64,000 bases of DNA from Mesorhizobium sp. M3A.F.Ca.ET.080.04.2.1 (GTDB taxonomy: Bacteria > Pseudomonadota > Alphaproteobacteria > Rhizobiales > Rhizobiaceae): the NCBI RefSeq assembly GCF_003952525.1, contig NZ_CP034451.1, forward strand, positions 806,001-870,000, in the 5' to 3' direction. The translations under genes and the position numbers were made by a program. The notes beneath the pieces were generated by a model. The model saw nothing but the letters and a program-made list of their open reading frames with translations. It was not told the origin of the DNA and searched no databases. The number at the start of each line of letters is the position of its first letter. The first letter of the stretch is position 1. This document shows positions 45,996 through 53,456 of the stretch, piece by piece.

Positions 45996-47291
45996 TCACT
46001 TGGCCGCGTAGGAAAGCGTCGAGTCTTCGGCGGCGGCCGCGCGGTCCATGCGCCGGATGGAAAAATGCATCCAGGCAAAGCACGTGACGACGATCATGAA
46101 GAGCAGCATGAAGCAGCTCGACCAGACGCCGGTGAGGTCGTTCAGCGCGCCGAAAGCGATCGGCAGGAGGAAGCCGCCGAGGCCGCCGATCATGCCGACC
46201 ACGCCGCCAACCGCGCCGACACTCTGCGGATAGTAGACGGGGATGTGCTTGTAGACGGCGGCCTTGCCGAGGCTCATGAAGAAGCCGAGCACGCAGGCGA
46301 CGGCGATGAAGGCGAGCGGACCGATCTCGAAATGGAAGGCGATCGGCCCGCTGATGCCGCGCACCACGTAGTCTGCCGAGGGGAGGGACAGAACCAGCGT
46401 CGCGACGGCACTGACCGCGAAGGTCCAGTAGAGCACGGTGCGCGCGCCGATGCGGTCGGAAAGCACGCCGCCATAGGCGCGGAAGATGCTGGCGGGGATC
46501 GAATAGGCCGCGCCGATCATGCCGGCGGTGGCGATGCCGAAGCCGTAGACGCCGATCAGGTAGCGCGGCAGCCACAGCGACAGCGCCACGAAAGCGCCGA
46601 AGGCGAAGAAGTAGTAGAAGGCGAAGCGCCAGACCTGCAGGTTCTTCAGCGGCGCGAATTCCTGCCAGAAGCTTCTCGGCGCTGCCGCCTTGCCGGCACG
46701 GCGCTCACGGATCACGGGGTCGTCACCGGTGGTGAACCAGAACACGATCGCCATGACGACAAGTGCGCCCGCCCAGATCTGCGCGACCGCCTGCCAGCCC
46801 CAGGCGAGGAGCACGAACGGCGCCAGGAACTTGGTGACCGCGGCGCCGACATTGCCGACGCCGAAGATGCCGAGCGCCGTGCCTTGCCGGCCGGCGGGGA
46901 AGAAGCGCGAGACATAGGCGACGCCGACGGCGAAGGAGCCGCCGGCGAGCCCGACGCCGAGCGCCGCGACCAGCATCTGCTCATACGTGTGCGCGAAAGC
47001 GAGCAGGAAGGTCGCGACCGCCGCCGCCAGCATCGTCGCGGTATAGACCAGCCGTCCGCCAAAGCGGTCGGTCCAGATGCCGAGCACCATGCGCACGAGC
47101 GAGCCGGTGAGGATCGGCGTGCCGACGAGCAGGCCGAACTCGGTCTCGTTCAGCCCAAGCTCCTGCTTGATGCGCACGCCGATGATGGAAAAGATCGTCC
47201 ACACCGCGAAGCAGACGGTGAAGGCGATGGTGGACATTGCGAGCGCCTGCCGGGAGTCCTGGCTTGGCGCGGCTGGGAGGATTGCTGTCAT
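45996..47291 (-). CDS. Nitrate/nitrite MFS transporter (NarK/NasA type)
   Basis: 431 residues with twelve hydrophobic segments. NarK-family features include FCVCFAVWTIFSIIGVRIKQ-type first helix residues, GLAGGSFAVGVAYVSRFFP (the nitrate-signature region) and SVGAVGGVVGMIGGLGGF. It imports nitrate and/or exports nitrite. It lies 20 bases upstream of nirB and is preceded by a 57-residue membrane ORF and the regulated leader. Confidence 0.92.
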   Translation of the reverse strand: MTAILPAAPSQDSRQALAMSTIAFTVCFAVWTIFSIIGVRIKQELGLNETEFGLLVGTPILTGSLVRMVLGIWTDRFGGRLVYTATMLAAAVATFLLAFAHTYEQMLVAALGVGLAGGSFAVGVAYVSRFFPAGRQGTALGIFGVGNVGAAVTKFLAPFVLLAWGWQAVAQIWAGALVVMAIVFWFTTGDDPVIRERRAGKAAAPRSFWQEFAPLKNLQVWRFAFYYFFAFGAFVALSLWLPRYLIGVYGFGIATAGMIGAAYSIPASIFRAYGGVLSDRIGARTVLYWTFAVSAVATLVLSLPSADYVVRGISGPIAFHFEIGPLAFIAVACVLGFFMSLGKAAVYKHIPVYYPQSVGAVGGVVGMIGGLGGFLLPIAFGALNDLTGVWSSCFMLLFMIVVTCFAWMHFSIRRMDRAAAAEDSTLSYAAK

Positions 47292-47353
47292 CTTGGGCTC
47301 CGGGTTGCGGTGTGGGAGGCACCGCGAATTGTGTGGATCAGGGGCGGCATCGG

Positions 47354-47527
47354 TCAGCGCGTGGAGACCTCGTGCTGCGCGGTCACTTCAGGGCTCTTGC
47401 CCTCGGTCTTGAGGCTGGCGGGAAACAGCAGCAGCGCGGCTGTGAACAGCACCGCCGTCAGCAGGCTGCTGCCGACAAAGTCGCGCCGCCTGAAATCCTT
47501 GAGGGTCGTTCCGATCCGTTTCGTCAT
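47354..47527 (-). CDS. Small membrane protein at the head of the nas operon
   Basis: 57 residues: MTKRIGTTLKDFRRRDFVGS, then one hydrophobic helix (SLLTAVLFTAALLLFPASL) and a short polar tail. GGAG stands six bases before the ATG. It lies between the attenuator and the nitrate carrier, so it should be the first translated gene of the operon. No family recognised. It may be a carrier-associated small protein, or its translation may simply follow from the leader design. Confidence 0.6.
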   Translation of the reverse strand: MTKRIGTTLKDFRRRDFVGSSLLTAVLFTAALLLFPASLKTEGKSPEVTAQHEVSTR

Positions 47528-47587
47528 CGTCGTCTCCGCCTGGCGCCGCTTGGGATCGGCACCGTCGATTGCGTTTCGGGTCCAAAC

Positions 47588-47657
47588 AAAAAAGCTGCCG
47601 GCCAGGCCTCTCGCGTCCGTCCATCCGGGATCGCGCGTCGACCTGAGCGGCAGCTTT
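47588..47657 (-). terminator. Attenuator (intrinsic terminator) in the nas leader
   Basis: On the minus strand AAAGCTGCCG (47657-47648) pairs with CGGCAGCTTT, which runs into TTTTTTG (to 47588). It lies about 60 bases before the first ORF of the operon, so it would stop transcription in the leader unless an antiterminator acts. This is the arrangement expected for NasT control. Confidence 0.8.
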
Positions 47658-47663
47658 GCCTGT

Positions 47664-47683
47664 AGCGCCCGCCATTGGACGCC
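47664..47683 (-). promoter_or_regulatory. Hexaloop hairpin, probable NasT (ANTAR) binding site
   Basis: In the RNA, GGCGUCC pairs with GGGCGCU (with two G-U pairs) around the loop AAUGGC. A six-base loop with A at position 1 and G at position 4 is the known ANTAR target. It ends only six bases before the terminator stem. A second such hairpin, usual in ANTAR targets, is not clear; a CTCG/CGAG stem just upstream has a seven-base loop. Confidence 0.65.
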
Positions 47684-47718
47684 TGTCTCGTTGCCCGCGA
47701 GGGGCTCGGTTACGTCAA

Positions 47719-47734
47719 AGCAGGAACCGTGCCA
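47719..47734 (-). promoter_or_regulatory. Sigma-54 promoter of the nas operon
   Basis: Minus strand TGGCACGGTTCCTGCT has GG and GC separated by ten bases, matching the TGGCAC-N5-TTGC consensus at -24/-12. It would start a leader of about 180 bases that contains the hexaloop hairpin and the attenuator. Confidence 0.75.
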
Positions 47735-47853
47735 GTTTCGGCATGAGCTGGATTATGAAGTAAATTCAACGCACTGCACCGTCCGCGCGTTGGCAACGCC
47801 CCTGATGCGGCAGGTCAAACATTGGTCAATGGCGCTGAGGTGCCGCATAAATT

Positions 47854-47880
47854 TTGTGCAATGCACAAGAATGGCGTGCA
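47854..47880. promoter_or_regulatory. Candidate NtrC-type upstream activator site
   Basis: A perfect 15-base palindrome TTGTGCAATGCACAA (47854-47868) overlaps TGCAC-N9-GTGCA (47862-47880). NtrC sites are TGCAC-N7-GTGCA, so the spacing is two bases too long. The position about 120-145 bases upstream of the sigma-54 promoter is right for an enhancer. Confidence 0.45.
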
Positions 47881-48002
47881 AATGAACAGGTCTGCGAACC
47901 AGTTTCTCGGCACGGGATTGTCGACAGGTCGGACACTTAGTAGCGGCTAGGAATTTCACCGCGTTTTGGGAGAGATTATCGCGAACGGTCGGGGTTGGCC
48001 CC

Positions 48003-48196
48003 CAACGTCGTCATCCCTGGGCGAAGCAGGAGCGCAGCTCCGTCGCGGAGACCCTGGGATCCATTCCGTGACCTCAACCGAAGAATGCAGCGGAGCAGAA
48101 TTCTGCACCGTAGCATCGCTCGGAAATCACGGAATGGATCCTCGGGTCTGCGCCGCGTCGCTTCGCTCCTTGCTTCGCCCGTGGATGACGAAGTGA
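48003..48196. repeat. Large imperfect palindrome, repeat family B
   Basis: About 190 bases. The left half GTCATCCCTGGGCGAAGCAG...GGGATCCATTCCGTGA is mirrored by TCACGGAATGGATCC...TGCTTCGCCCGTGGATGAC. No ORF of note. It lies between the nas promoter region and nasS and resembles dispersed palindromic elements of rhizobial genomes. It could also act as a bidirectional terminator. Confidence 0.75.
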
Positions 48197-48269
48197 CGGA
48201 TGGCTTCGGCAATCTCATGGGTGAGATCCGCTACCCACTCCCGACCTGCCAAAAACTCCGCGTCAGGGA

Positions 48270-49496
48270 TCAGGCGTGTTTCTGTCCGGCGATATAGGCC
48301 TCGATCTGGTCGGGATCGAAGATCTGGCCGTCGAAGAATCCGTCGGGACCGAGCACGAGACTCGCTCCTGCCGAGCCGACCGGCGTCGCCGCCTTCAGCG
48401 CGCCTTCGACCTTGGCATTGGCGCCGGGCAGCGCCACGCCGAGCGGCTTCAGCGCCGAGCGGTAGAGGTCGGGGCGGTAGCAATCGCGCGCGATGGCCAG
48501 GTTCTGCGGCGTGTGCGGCAGTTGCCCCCAGCGCACCATCTGCGTGTAGAACCACAGCGCATGGCTCTTCCAGGGGAAATTCGCCGCCTTGTCGAAGGGC
48601 ACGAAGAAATCCTCGATAGCCCGTTCCGCGCCGCCGCCGAGCGCAAGATGTCCGCTCAGCACCGGCATCTGGACCGCCGGCTTCTGGCCGAGGAAACGGG
48701 CGTCGGCCATCAGTTCTGCCAGCTCGGTGCGGTTCGTCGGATCCTGGCACCAGCGGGCCGAGTGATGCAGCGCCCGCAAAAGTGCCGCCAGCGCCTGCGG
48801 GTTCTGCTCAGCCCACACTTTGCGCACGCCGATCACCTTCTCCGGGCTGTTGCGCCACAGCAGCGCCTTGACGGTCACGATGTGGCCGGTGCCGGCGGCG
48901 ACAGCCGCACTGTTCCAGGGCTCGCCGACGCAATATCCGTCGATGCGGCCGGCGGCCAGCGCATCGGCCATGAAAGGCGGAGGCACAATGACGATCTCGA
49001 TGTCCCGGTCGGGATCGATGCCGCAGGCGGCGAGCCAGTAGCGCAGCTCGTAATTATGCCCGGAATGCGGATGCACGACGGCAAAACGCAGCGGCTCGCG
49101 GGCCGCCCCGACCCGCTCGCGGATTAGCGCACCCAGTGCGGCCCCCGCGCGCGCCGGGTCGAGGTCCGGTTCCGCGCCGTGAGCCGCCATGCCATCCCAC
49201 ACCGTGTTGGAAACGGTGATGCAATTGCCGCCAAGCCCAAGCGAGAACGGCACGATGGTCTCGGAGGCGATCGGGGTCAGGCCGAGGCTGCAGGCGAGCG
49301 GCATCGGCCCCAGCATATGGGCGACGTCGAAATGGCCGATGGCGATGCGGTCGCGGATATTGGCCCAGGAGGTCTCACGCTGCAGCTTGAGTTCGACGCC
49401 CTCGCGCGCGGCGAAGCCCATCTCGCCGGCCGCGACCAGCACGGCGCTGTCGAAGAGCGGCATGAAGCCGGCGGTGATCTGGTGCGCAGCCGTCAT
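48270..49496 (-). CDS. nasS: Nitrate sensor NasS (NrtA/CmpA-like periplasmic-binding fold)
   Basis: 408 residues with the fold of the nitrate-binding protein NrtA (TAGFMPLFDSAVLVAAGEMGF, SWANIRDRIAIGHFDVAHML, YCVGEPWNSAAV). There is no signal peptide or Tat motif, and no NrtB/NrtC permease genes are present. It is therefore best read as the cytosolic sensor NasS, which holds NasT inactive without nitrate or nitrite. It starts one base after the nasT stop. Confidence 0.88.
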   Translation of the reverse strand: MTAAHQITAGFMPLFDSAVLVAAGEMGFAAREGVELKLQRETSWANIRDRIAIGHFDVAHMLGPMPLACSLGLTPIASETIVPFSLGLGGNCITVSNTVWDGMAAHGAEPDLDPARAGAALGALIRERVGAAREPLRFAVVHPHSGHNYELRYWLAACGIDPDRDIEIVIVPPPFMADALAAGRIDGYCVGEPWNSAAVAAGTGHIVTVKALLWRNSPEKVIGVRKVWAEQNPQALAALLRALHHSARWCQDPTNRTELAELMADARFLGQKPAVQMPVLSGHLALGGGAERAIEDFFVPFDKAANFPWKSHALWFYTQMVRWGQLPHTPQNLAIARDCYRPDLYRSALKPLGVALPGANAKVEGALKAATPVGSAGASLVLGPDGFFDGQIFDPDQIEAYIAGQKHA

Positions 49497-49497
49497 G

Positions 49498-50100
49498 CTA
49501 TTCGCCCTCCAGCGGTCCGAGCAGCCCGGCGGCGGTCACCAAGCTCTGGGCGATCTCGCTGATCTTGCGGTTCTGGTTCATCGCCGTCTTGCGCAGCAGC
49601 GTGTAGGCCGCCTCCTCGGAGAGCCCGCGCGACTTCATCAAAATGCCCTTGGCGCGGTCGATGACCTTGCGGTTCTCGAGCTCGCTGCGCGCCTCCTCCA
49701 ACTCGCGCGCCATGCGCGAAAAGGCGTTGAAGCGGCTCACCGCCATGTCGAGGATCGGCTTCACGCGCTCCTGCCTCAGCCCGTCGACGACATAGGCCGA
49801 GACGCCCGCCTCCACCGCCGCCTCGATCGAGGCCTGATCGGAGCGGTCGACGAACATTGCGATCGGCCGCTTCACCGCGCGCGACAGCTGGAACATATTT
49901 TCCAGCATGTCTCGGTTGGGGTTTTCGAGATCGATGACGATGACGTCCGGCTCGATCTCGGCAATGCGCCGCGCAATGCCGGCGACGTCATGGATAACCG
50001 TTACCCGCTCATGCCCGGCCTCGCGCAGTCCGGCCTCGATGATCGAGGCACGGATGCGGTTTTCGTCGATCACAAGAACGGCGAGCGAGGAATGGACCAT
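49498..50100 (-). CDS. nasT: ANTAR antitermination regulator NasT
   Basis: 200 residues. N-terminal receiver-like domain (SLAVLVIDENRIRASII, then PDVIVIDLENPNRD). The C-terminal ANTAR RNA-binding domain is LENRKVIDRAKGILMKSRGLSEEAAYTLLRKTAM. Freed from NasS by nitrate, it binds the leader hairpin and prevents termination ahead of the nas operon. The matching attenuator is found at 47588-47683. Transcribed ahead of nasS. The 195 bases upstream (50101-50295) show no recognised site. Confidence 0.93.
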   Translation of the reverse strand: MVHSSLAVLVIDENRIRASIIEAGLREAGHERVTVIHDVAGIARRIAEIEPDVIVIDLENPNRDMLENMFQLSRAVKRPIAMFVDRSDQASIEAAVEAGVSAYVVDGLRQERVKPILDMAVSRFNAFSRMARELEEARSELENRKVIDRAKGILMKSRGLSEEAAYTLLRKTAMNQNRKISEIAQSLVTAAGLLGPLEGE

Positions 50101-50295
50101 GGGTTCAATATGTCGAAGCGGGGGGATTGTGCAATGCGGGATGGGAGGGGGCCGCGTTCCAATACACGCCCACGGCGTTGCCGATTAGCCCGCTAGGCAA
50201 TTGGTCAACCACGACAGGGAGCAAAGGTGATAACTCGGCGCGTCGCAGTGCGAACGAAATCGCTCGTCTAATCAACCAGCAACGTTGCGAAGTAT

Positions 50296-51120
50296 TCAAT
50301 CTGATTTCTTCGTATTTGCTCGATTGCTCATCCAAGAGTCGGCCTCGGCCTGGATTAGCTCCAGGTTCTGTCGCTGGAAAGATTCCTGGTAGGTTACCGT
50401 GGTGACGATCAACGTATCACTGTAGCCCAACACAAGCTCACCGAGCGGTCGGTGGATAATTTCGTCTATTGGCCGCCGGTCGAAATGCACGATAAGCCCA
50501 TCAAAGTAGAACCGAAAATGCGGCACCTCGTATTCAGGTTCCCCATCCAGACCAGGAATCGTCTTAGTCATGGCGATAGGCGTATGGTTATGTTCGAAGC
50601 CCATCGTAGACAGTTGCGTCAATTCCGTCTGGTAGAACTCGATCGGGTCAGGAGTTCGCTCTAGTACCATCCGCCGAAGCGTGTTCAAATCGTCTGAGGG
50701 AATCTCAATATCACCGAATTCTTCGCGCTCTGTTGCCCCTGCCCTCCACAGCAAGCTGAGCATGAAGACCCGCAGCAGACGCCAATCGACTCCGCTCAGT
50801 TCCCTAATACCCCAGCCAGTTGCGGGGATTTGGCGAATATCTGGTAACCTGGTCATCGGACCCCACCCCGACCATACCAGCTTCGCCTTCCGCAACTCTT
50901 TGATTGCCCAATCGTCGAGCTTCGCCAGAATGTCTTCCCCTGCGCGAGTTACCAGTCGATTGTCATACCAACTGCTGTGCCGAGTCGTTGGCGGACGCCC
51001 TTTCCCGCCCTGCATAAGAGGCTTACCTAGGCCACCAGCTTTGGTGAGCGCTTTTGGCAGAAGATGGGAATCCACGAATCTGCCCCGGCTCCCTGTCAGC
51101 TTGCATACGCCGTCGGCCAT
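50296..51120 (-). CDS. Hypothetical protein with HNH-like N-terminus, defence-module partner
   Basis: 274 residues. The N-terminus VCKLTGSRGRFVDSHLLPKAL recalls the C-x2-C...SHIIP start of HNH-like nucleases, with some Cys positions lost. WYDNRLVTRAGEDILAKLDDWAIKEL recalls the segment that follows in such proteins. The C-terminal half (PHFRFYFDGLIVHFDRRP) is unassigned. It lies 30 bases downstream of the OLD-family gene on the same strand, and both are visibly AT-richer than their surroundings. Partner or effector of the nuclease is an inference. Confidence 0.6.
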   Translation of the reverse strand: MADGVCKLTGSRGRFVDSHLLPKALTKAGGLGKPLMQGGKGRPPTTRHSSWYDNRLVTRAGEDILAKLDDWAIKELRKAKLVWSGWGPMTRLPDIRQIPATGWGIRELSGVDWRLLRVFMLSLLWRAGATEREEFGDIEIPSDDLNTLRRMVLERTPDPIEFYQTELTQLSTMGFEHNHTPIAMTKTIPGLDGEPEYEVPHFRFYFDGLIVHFDRRPIDEIIHRPLGELVLGYSDTLIVTTVTYQESFQRQNLELIQAEADSWMSNRANTKKSD

Positions 51121-51150
51121 TTGTTCCAGCTATCCATCCAAATCTGCTGG

Positions 51151-53124
51151 TTACAGGCTTTGCAGCAGCTTGTTGAAAGTTGAGAAAATCGATTCCGCCC
51201 GATCCAGGGTTTTGTTTATCGGCGCGCTTTTTCCGTCGAGCAATTTTTGATGTCGGATCAGGTATGCTGCTGGAGAGAAGTGATCGAGCATAGGAATAGT
51301 CTCCGGGAAAACCCTAAAGGCTGCTTCGGCCTGCTTGATCAGACGGCTAGTTTCCTTGTCAGCATCTCGGAGCTTGTCAGCGGTCAGTGTTTGAGAGTCC
51401 TTCAAATCGTAGCAAGCATTTAGAATGTTGGCGAAAACCTCTGGCTCGAAGATATCTTCGATATCGGCTTCAGGTCGCTCAAGGAAATCGGCCATCGTGT
51501 AGAATTGGCCCGCCTTGAGTACAGCCGATCGCTTCATTTCTTCGATCTTCTTCCGATCTCCGCTGGCCTGATCCGACAGCACCGCCACATTCAATCCATT
51601 ACCAGCGAATAGCGAGACAAAGGACCGTACTTTGTCGATCCCGCCGGCCGGGCAAACGACCCATCTCGCATCAAGGCTAATTCGACCTCGTTGCCTAAGA
51701 ACTTCTGAAAGCGCTTGCATATAGAGGATATCGCCGGGCCCCTCTACCAAGAGGGTATTTTTCCCAACAAAAAGCGATTGACTGATGTCGTATCCGAGCG
51801 CGGCTTGGAGCGGAAACAGCGTGTCAGGATCTAGGCTGAGAACGTCGTCTTTGACCTTCGTGCCAATGGGGACACGCCTTGCCCCCTTCATTTCGATTTG
51901 ATCCTGCACAACACGGACGGCAGCCAGTTCGTTGGCGGGAACCATAAATGGGGAATGTGTTGAATAAATTATCTGATGGTGCGAAGCCAACTTTTCCCTG
52001 AAAAACCTGAGCAGATCGGCCTGAGCCTTTCCGTGAAGCGTCAATCCCGGTTCGTCGAGTAACAGCACGACTGGTGAAGGGTCATTCTTCACTCGAGCAA
52101 ATTTGACCAGGAACGAGAAGAACCAAACGAAGCCGGCGCTTCTTTCCGAGAAAGGAGTGTCGACACGATGTAAGCTATTCTGAATGCGTGCTCTCGCTAT
52201 CGTGCCGCTATTGAACGGCGATGGATCTCCCGGCCTAGCTGGGTCAACTCGAACCTCTACACTCAAATCAGGATTTTGCGTCCAGTACTCAAGGATTTGA
52301 TCGGTGATATTATTCGATGCTGCACCAAGTTTTGCGTTAAATGTTTCGTATGTCGTTTCATTTGATATTTCATCGATCGAAACACCTGCATAATCCAGAA
52401 AATCGGTGAACAATCTGACACCACGATTCTGATCGAGCATTATGCTTCCGTCAGAGATCATTTGCCGAGTCAACTCAATCTGAATTGCGCCATCCATGCG
52501 ATCGTAGGACGAGAAATACATAAACTTTGGGAGCATCCCTTGCAGTATTTTTTCGGTTTGCCCCTTCGCGGTTCCGCGCTCTGCAAGGTATTTTTGCAGT
52601 TCCTTATGCTTGTCCGTGGGGGACGAAATTTTCGGGATTTCCGCTATCAAATCGCTTGTGGTCGTGACGGCTGAAAGGACTGCACGTTCTGCGTCATCCA
52701 GCTTGAATTTCGCATATAGGAAATCTAGTGCCTTCTTGAAATTGAGCGGTAAGTTCGGAAATTCAAAGTCCCGCCCATACCGCCGAATTGCCGTTATTAC
52801 GTCAGACGTAAAAACATCGGGGCCCACGGCGTCGGCAATCCTGGCCAACTCCTTCTCATCGAGCTTCCAAATCGTTGAAATCGCGATGGCGTCCTCTTTC
52901 GAATGACGCTCGGCGTATTGCGTTAACAATCGGCGAGGATAGTCTCTTTCCTTGTCGAAAGTTGCGGGCGTTGCAGCATGTGGATTCAGCGCAGCAAGAG
53001 CGAGCAACACGGCGCTCTTTCCTGCCTCATTCTTCCCGACCAGACACGTGACCTGATCTACGTCAAACTGGCCGCCATCCTCGGCGGAACGAAAATTGGT
53101 TACATGTGCTGATATAAGCCGCAT
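51151..53124 (-). CDS. OLD-family ATP-dependent endonuclease (ABC ATPase plus TOPRIM)
   Basis: 657 residues. The SMC/ABC-like ATPase has Walker A GKNEAGKSAVLLAL near residue 36, FSERSAGFVWFFSFLV (signature region), Walker B PVVLLLDEPGLTLHG and the switch His in IIYSTHSPFMV. The C-terminal TOPRIM domain starts LLVEGPGDILYMQAL with its catalytic Glu. OLD nucleases cut DNA and occur in defence systems such as Gabija and retrons. The ATG at 53124 (MRLISAHVTNF) is chosen over an upstream start. AT-rich relative to neighbours, suggesting acquisition by transfer. Confidence 0.88.
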   Translation of the reverse strand: MRLISAHVTNFRSAEDGGQFDVDQVTCLVGKNEAGKSAVLLALAALNPHAATPATFDKERDYPRRLLTQYAERHSKEDAIAISTIWKLDEKELARIADAVGPDVFTSDVITAIRRYGRDFEFPNLPLNFKKALDFLYAKFKLDDAERAVLSAVTTTSDLIAEIPKISSPTDKHKELQKYLAERGTAKGQTEKILQGMLPKFMYFSSYDRMDGAIQIELTRQMISDGSIMLDQNRGVRLFTDFLDYAGVSIDEISNETTYETFNAKLGAASNNITDQILEYWTQNPDLSVEVRVDPARPGDPSPFNSGTIARARIQNSLHRVDTPFSERSAGFVWFFSFLVKFARVKNDPSPVVLLLDEPGLTLHGKAQADLLRFFREKLASHHQIIYSTHSPFMVPANELAAVRVVQDQIEMKGARRVPIGTKVKDDVLSLDPDTLFPLQAALGYDISQSLFVGKNTLLVEGPGDILYMQALSEVLRQRGRISLDARWVVCPAGGIDKVRSFVSLFAGNGLNVAVLSDQASGDRKKIEEMKRSAVLKAGQFYTMADFLERPEADIEDIFEPEVFANILNACYDLKDSQTLTADKLRDADKETSRLIKQAEAAFRVFPETIPMLDHFSPAAYLIRHQKLLDGKSAPINKTLDRAESIFSTFNKLLQSL

Positions 53125-53456
53125 CACTTTCCCCCTTCTCCCAACTTTCATGAAAGCATTGGGTAAGAGTAGAGTCGAGTACTCCGACGCGGAAATTCAC
53201 TGATAGTATGCTAACAATAAGGCAGAGTCTGACCCTGTCAGACATGGGCAAAAGGCAAAGGCCCCCTGCTCGCGCATTCAAACGGAAACTGAGTGACCTC
53301 GTTAAGGTGGCGATTGACTACGAAGAACTGCAAGACAAGAGGGACGCAGTTCTTTAGGCGAACACCTGACTGACTACAACGAGAGGGCTTGGTTGAGACC
53401 GCGCCCTCTCTATTGTCGCTGTCGATGCATGCAGGCGACCCCGAACAAACAGAACC
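53125..53456. other. Intergenic region between defence module and aldehyde dehydrogenase
   Basis: About 330 bases, AT-rich near the OLD gene. The only ORF is a 37-codon plus-strand frame at 53244-53357 (MGKRQRPPARAFKRKLSDLV...), basic, without a Shine-Dalgarno sequence and without longer start options. I see no tRNA, direct repeats or integrase that would mark an insertion boundary. Confidence 0.5.

Noticed and set aside
46065..47885. Plus-strand open frame of about 606 codons across the nitrate carrier
   Set aside because: Antisense shadow of the carrier gene and the nas leader; low-complexity charged sequence with no motif.
48270..49496. Reading the NrtA-like protein as a nitrate ABC transporter subunit
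   Set aside because: It has no signal peptide, no permease or ATPase genes beside it, and it abuts nasT, so the sensor NasS is the better call.
53244..53357. Basic 37-codon ORF between the defence module and aldehyde dehydrogenase
   Set aside because: No ribosome-binding site, no family, and short enough to be chance. Recorded in the intergenic entry only.
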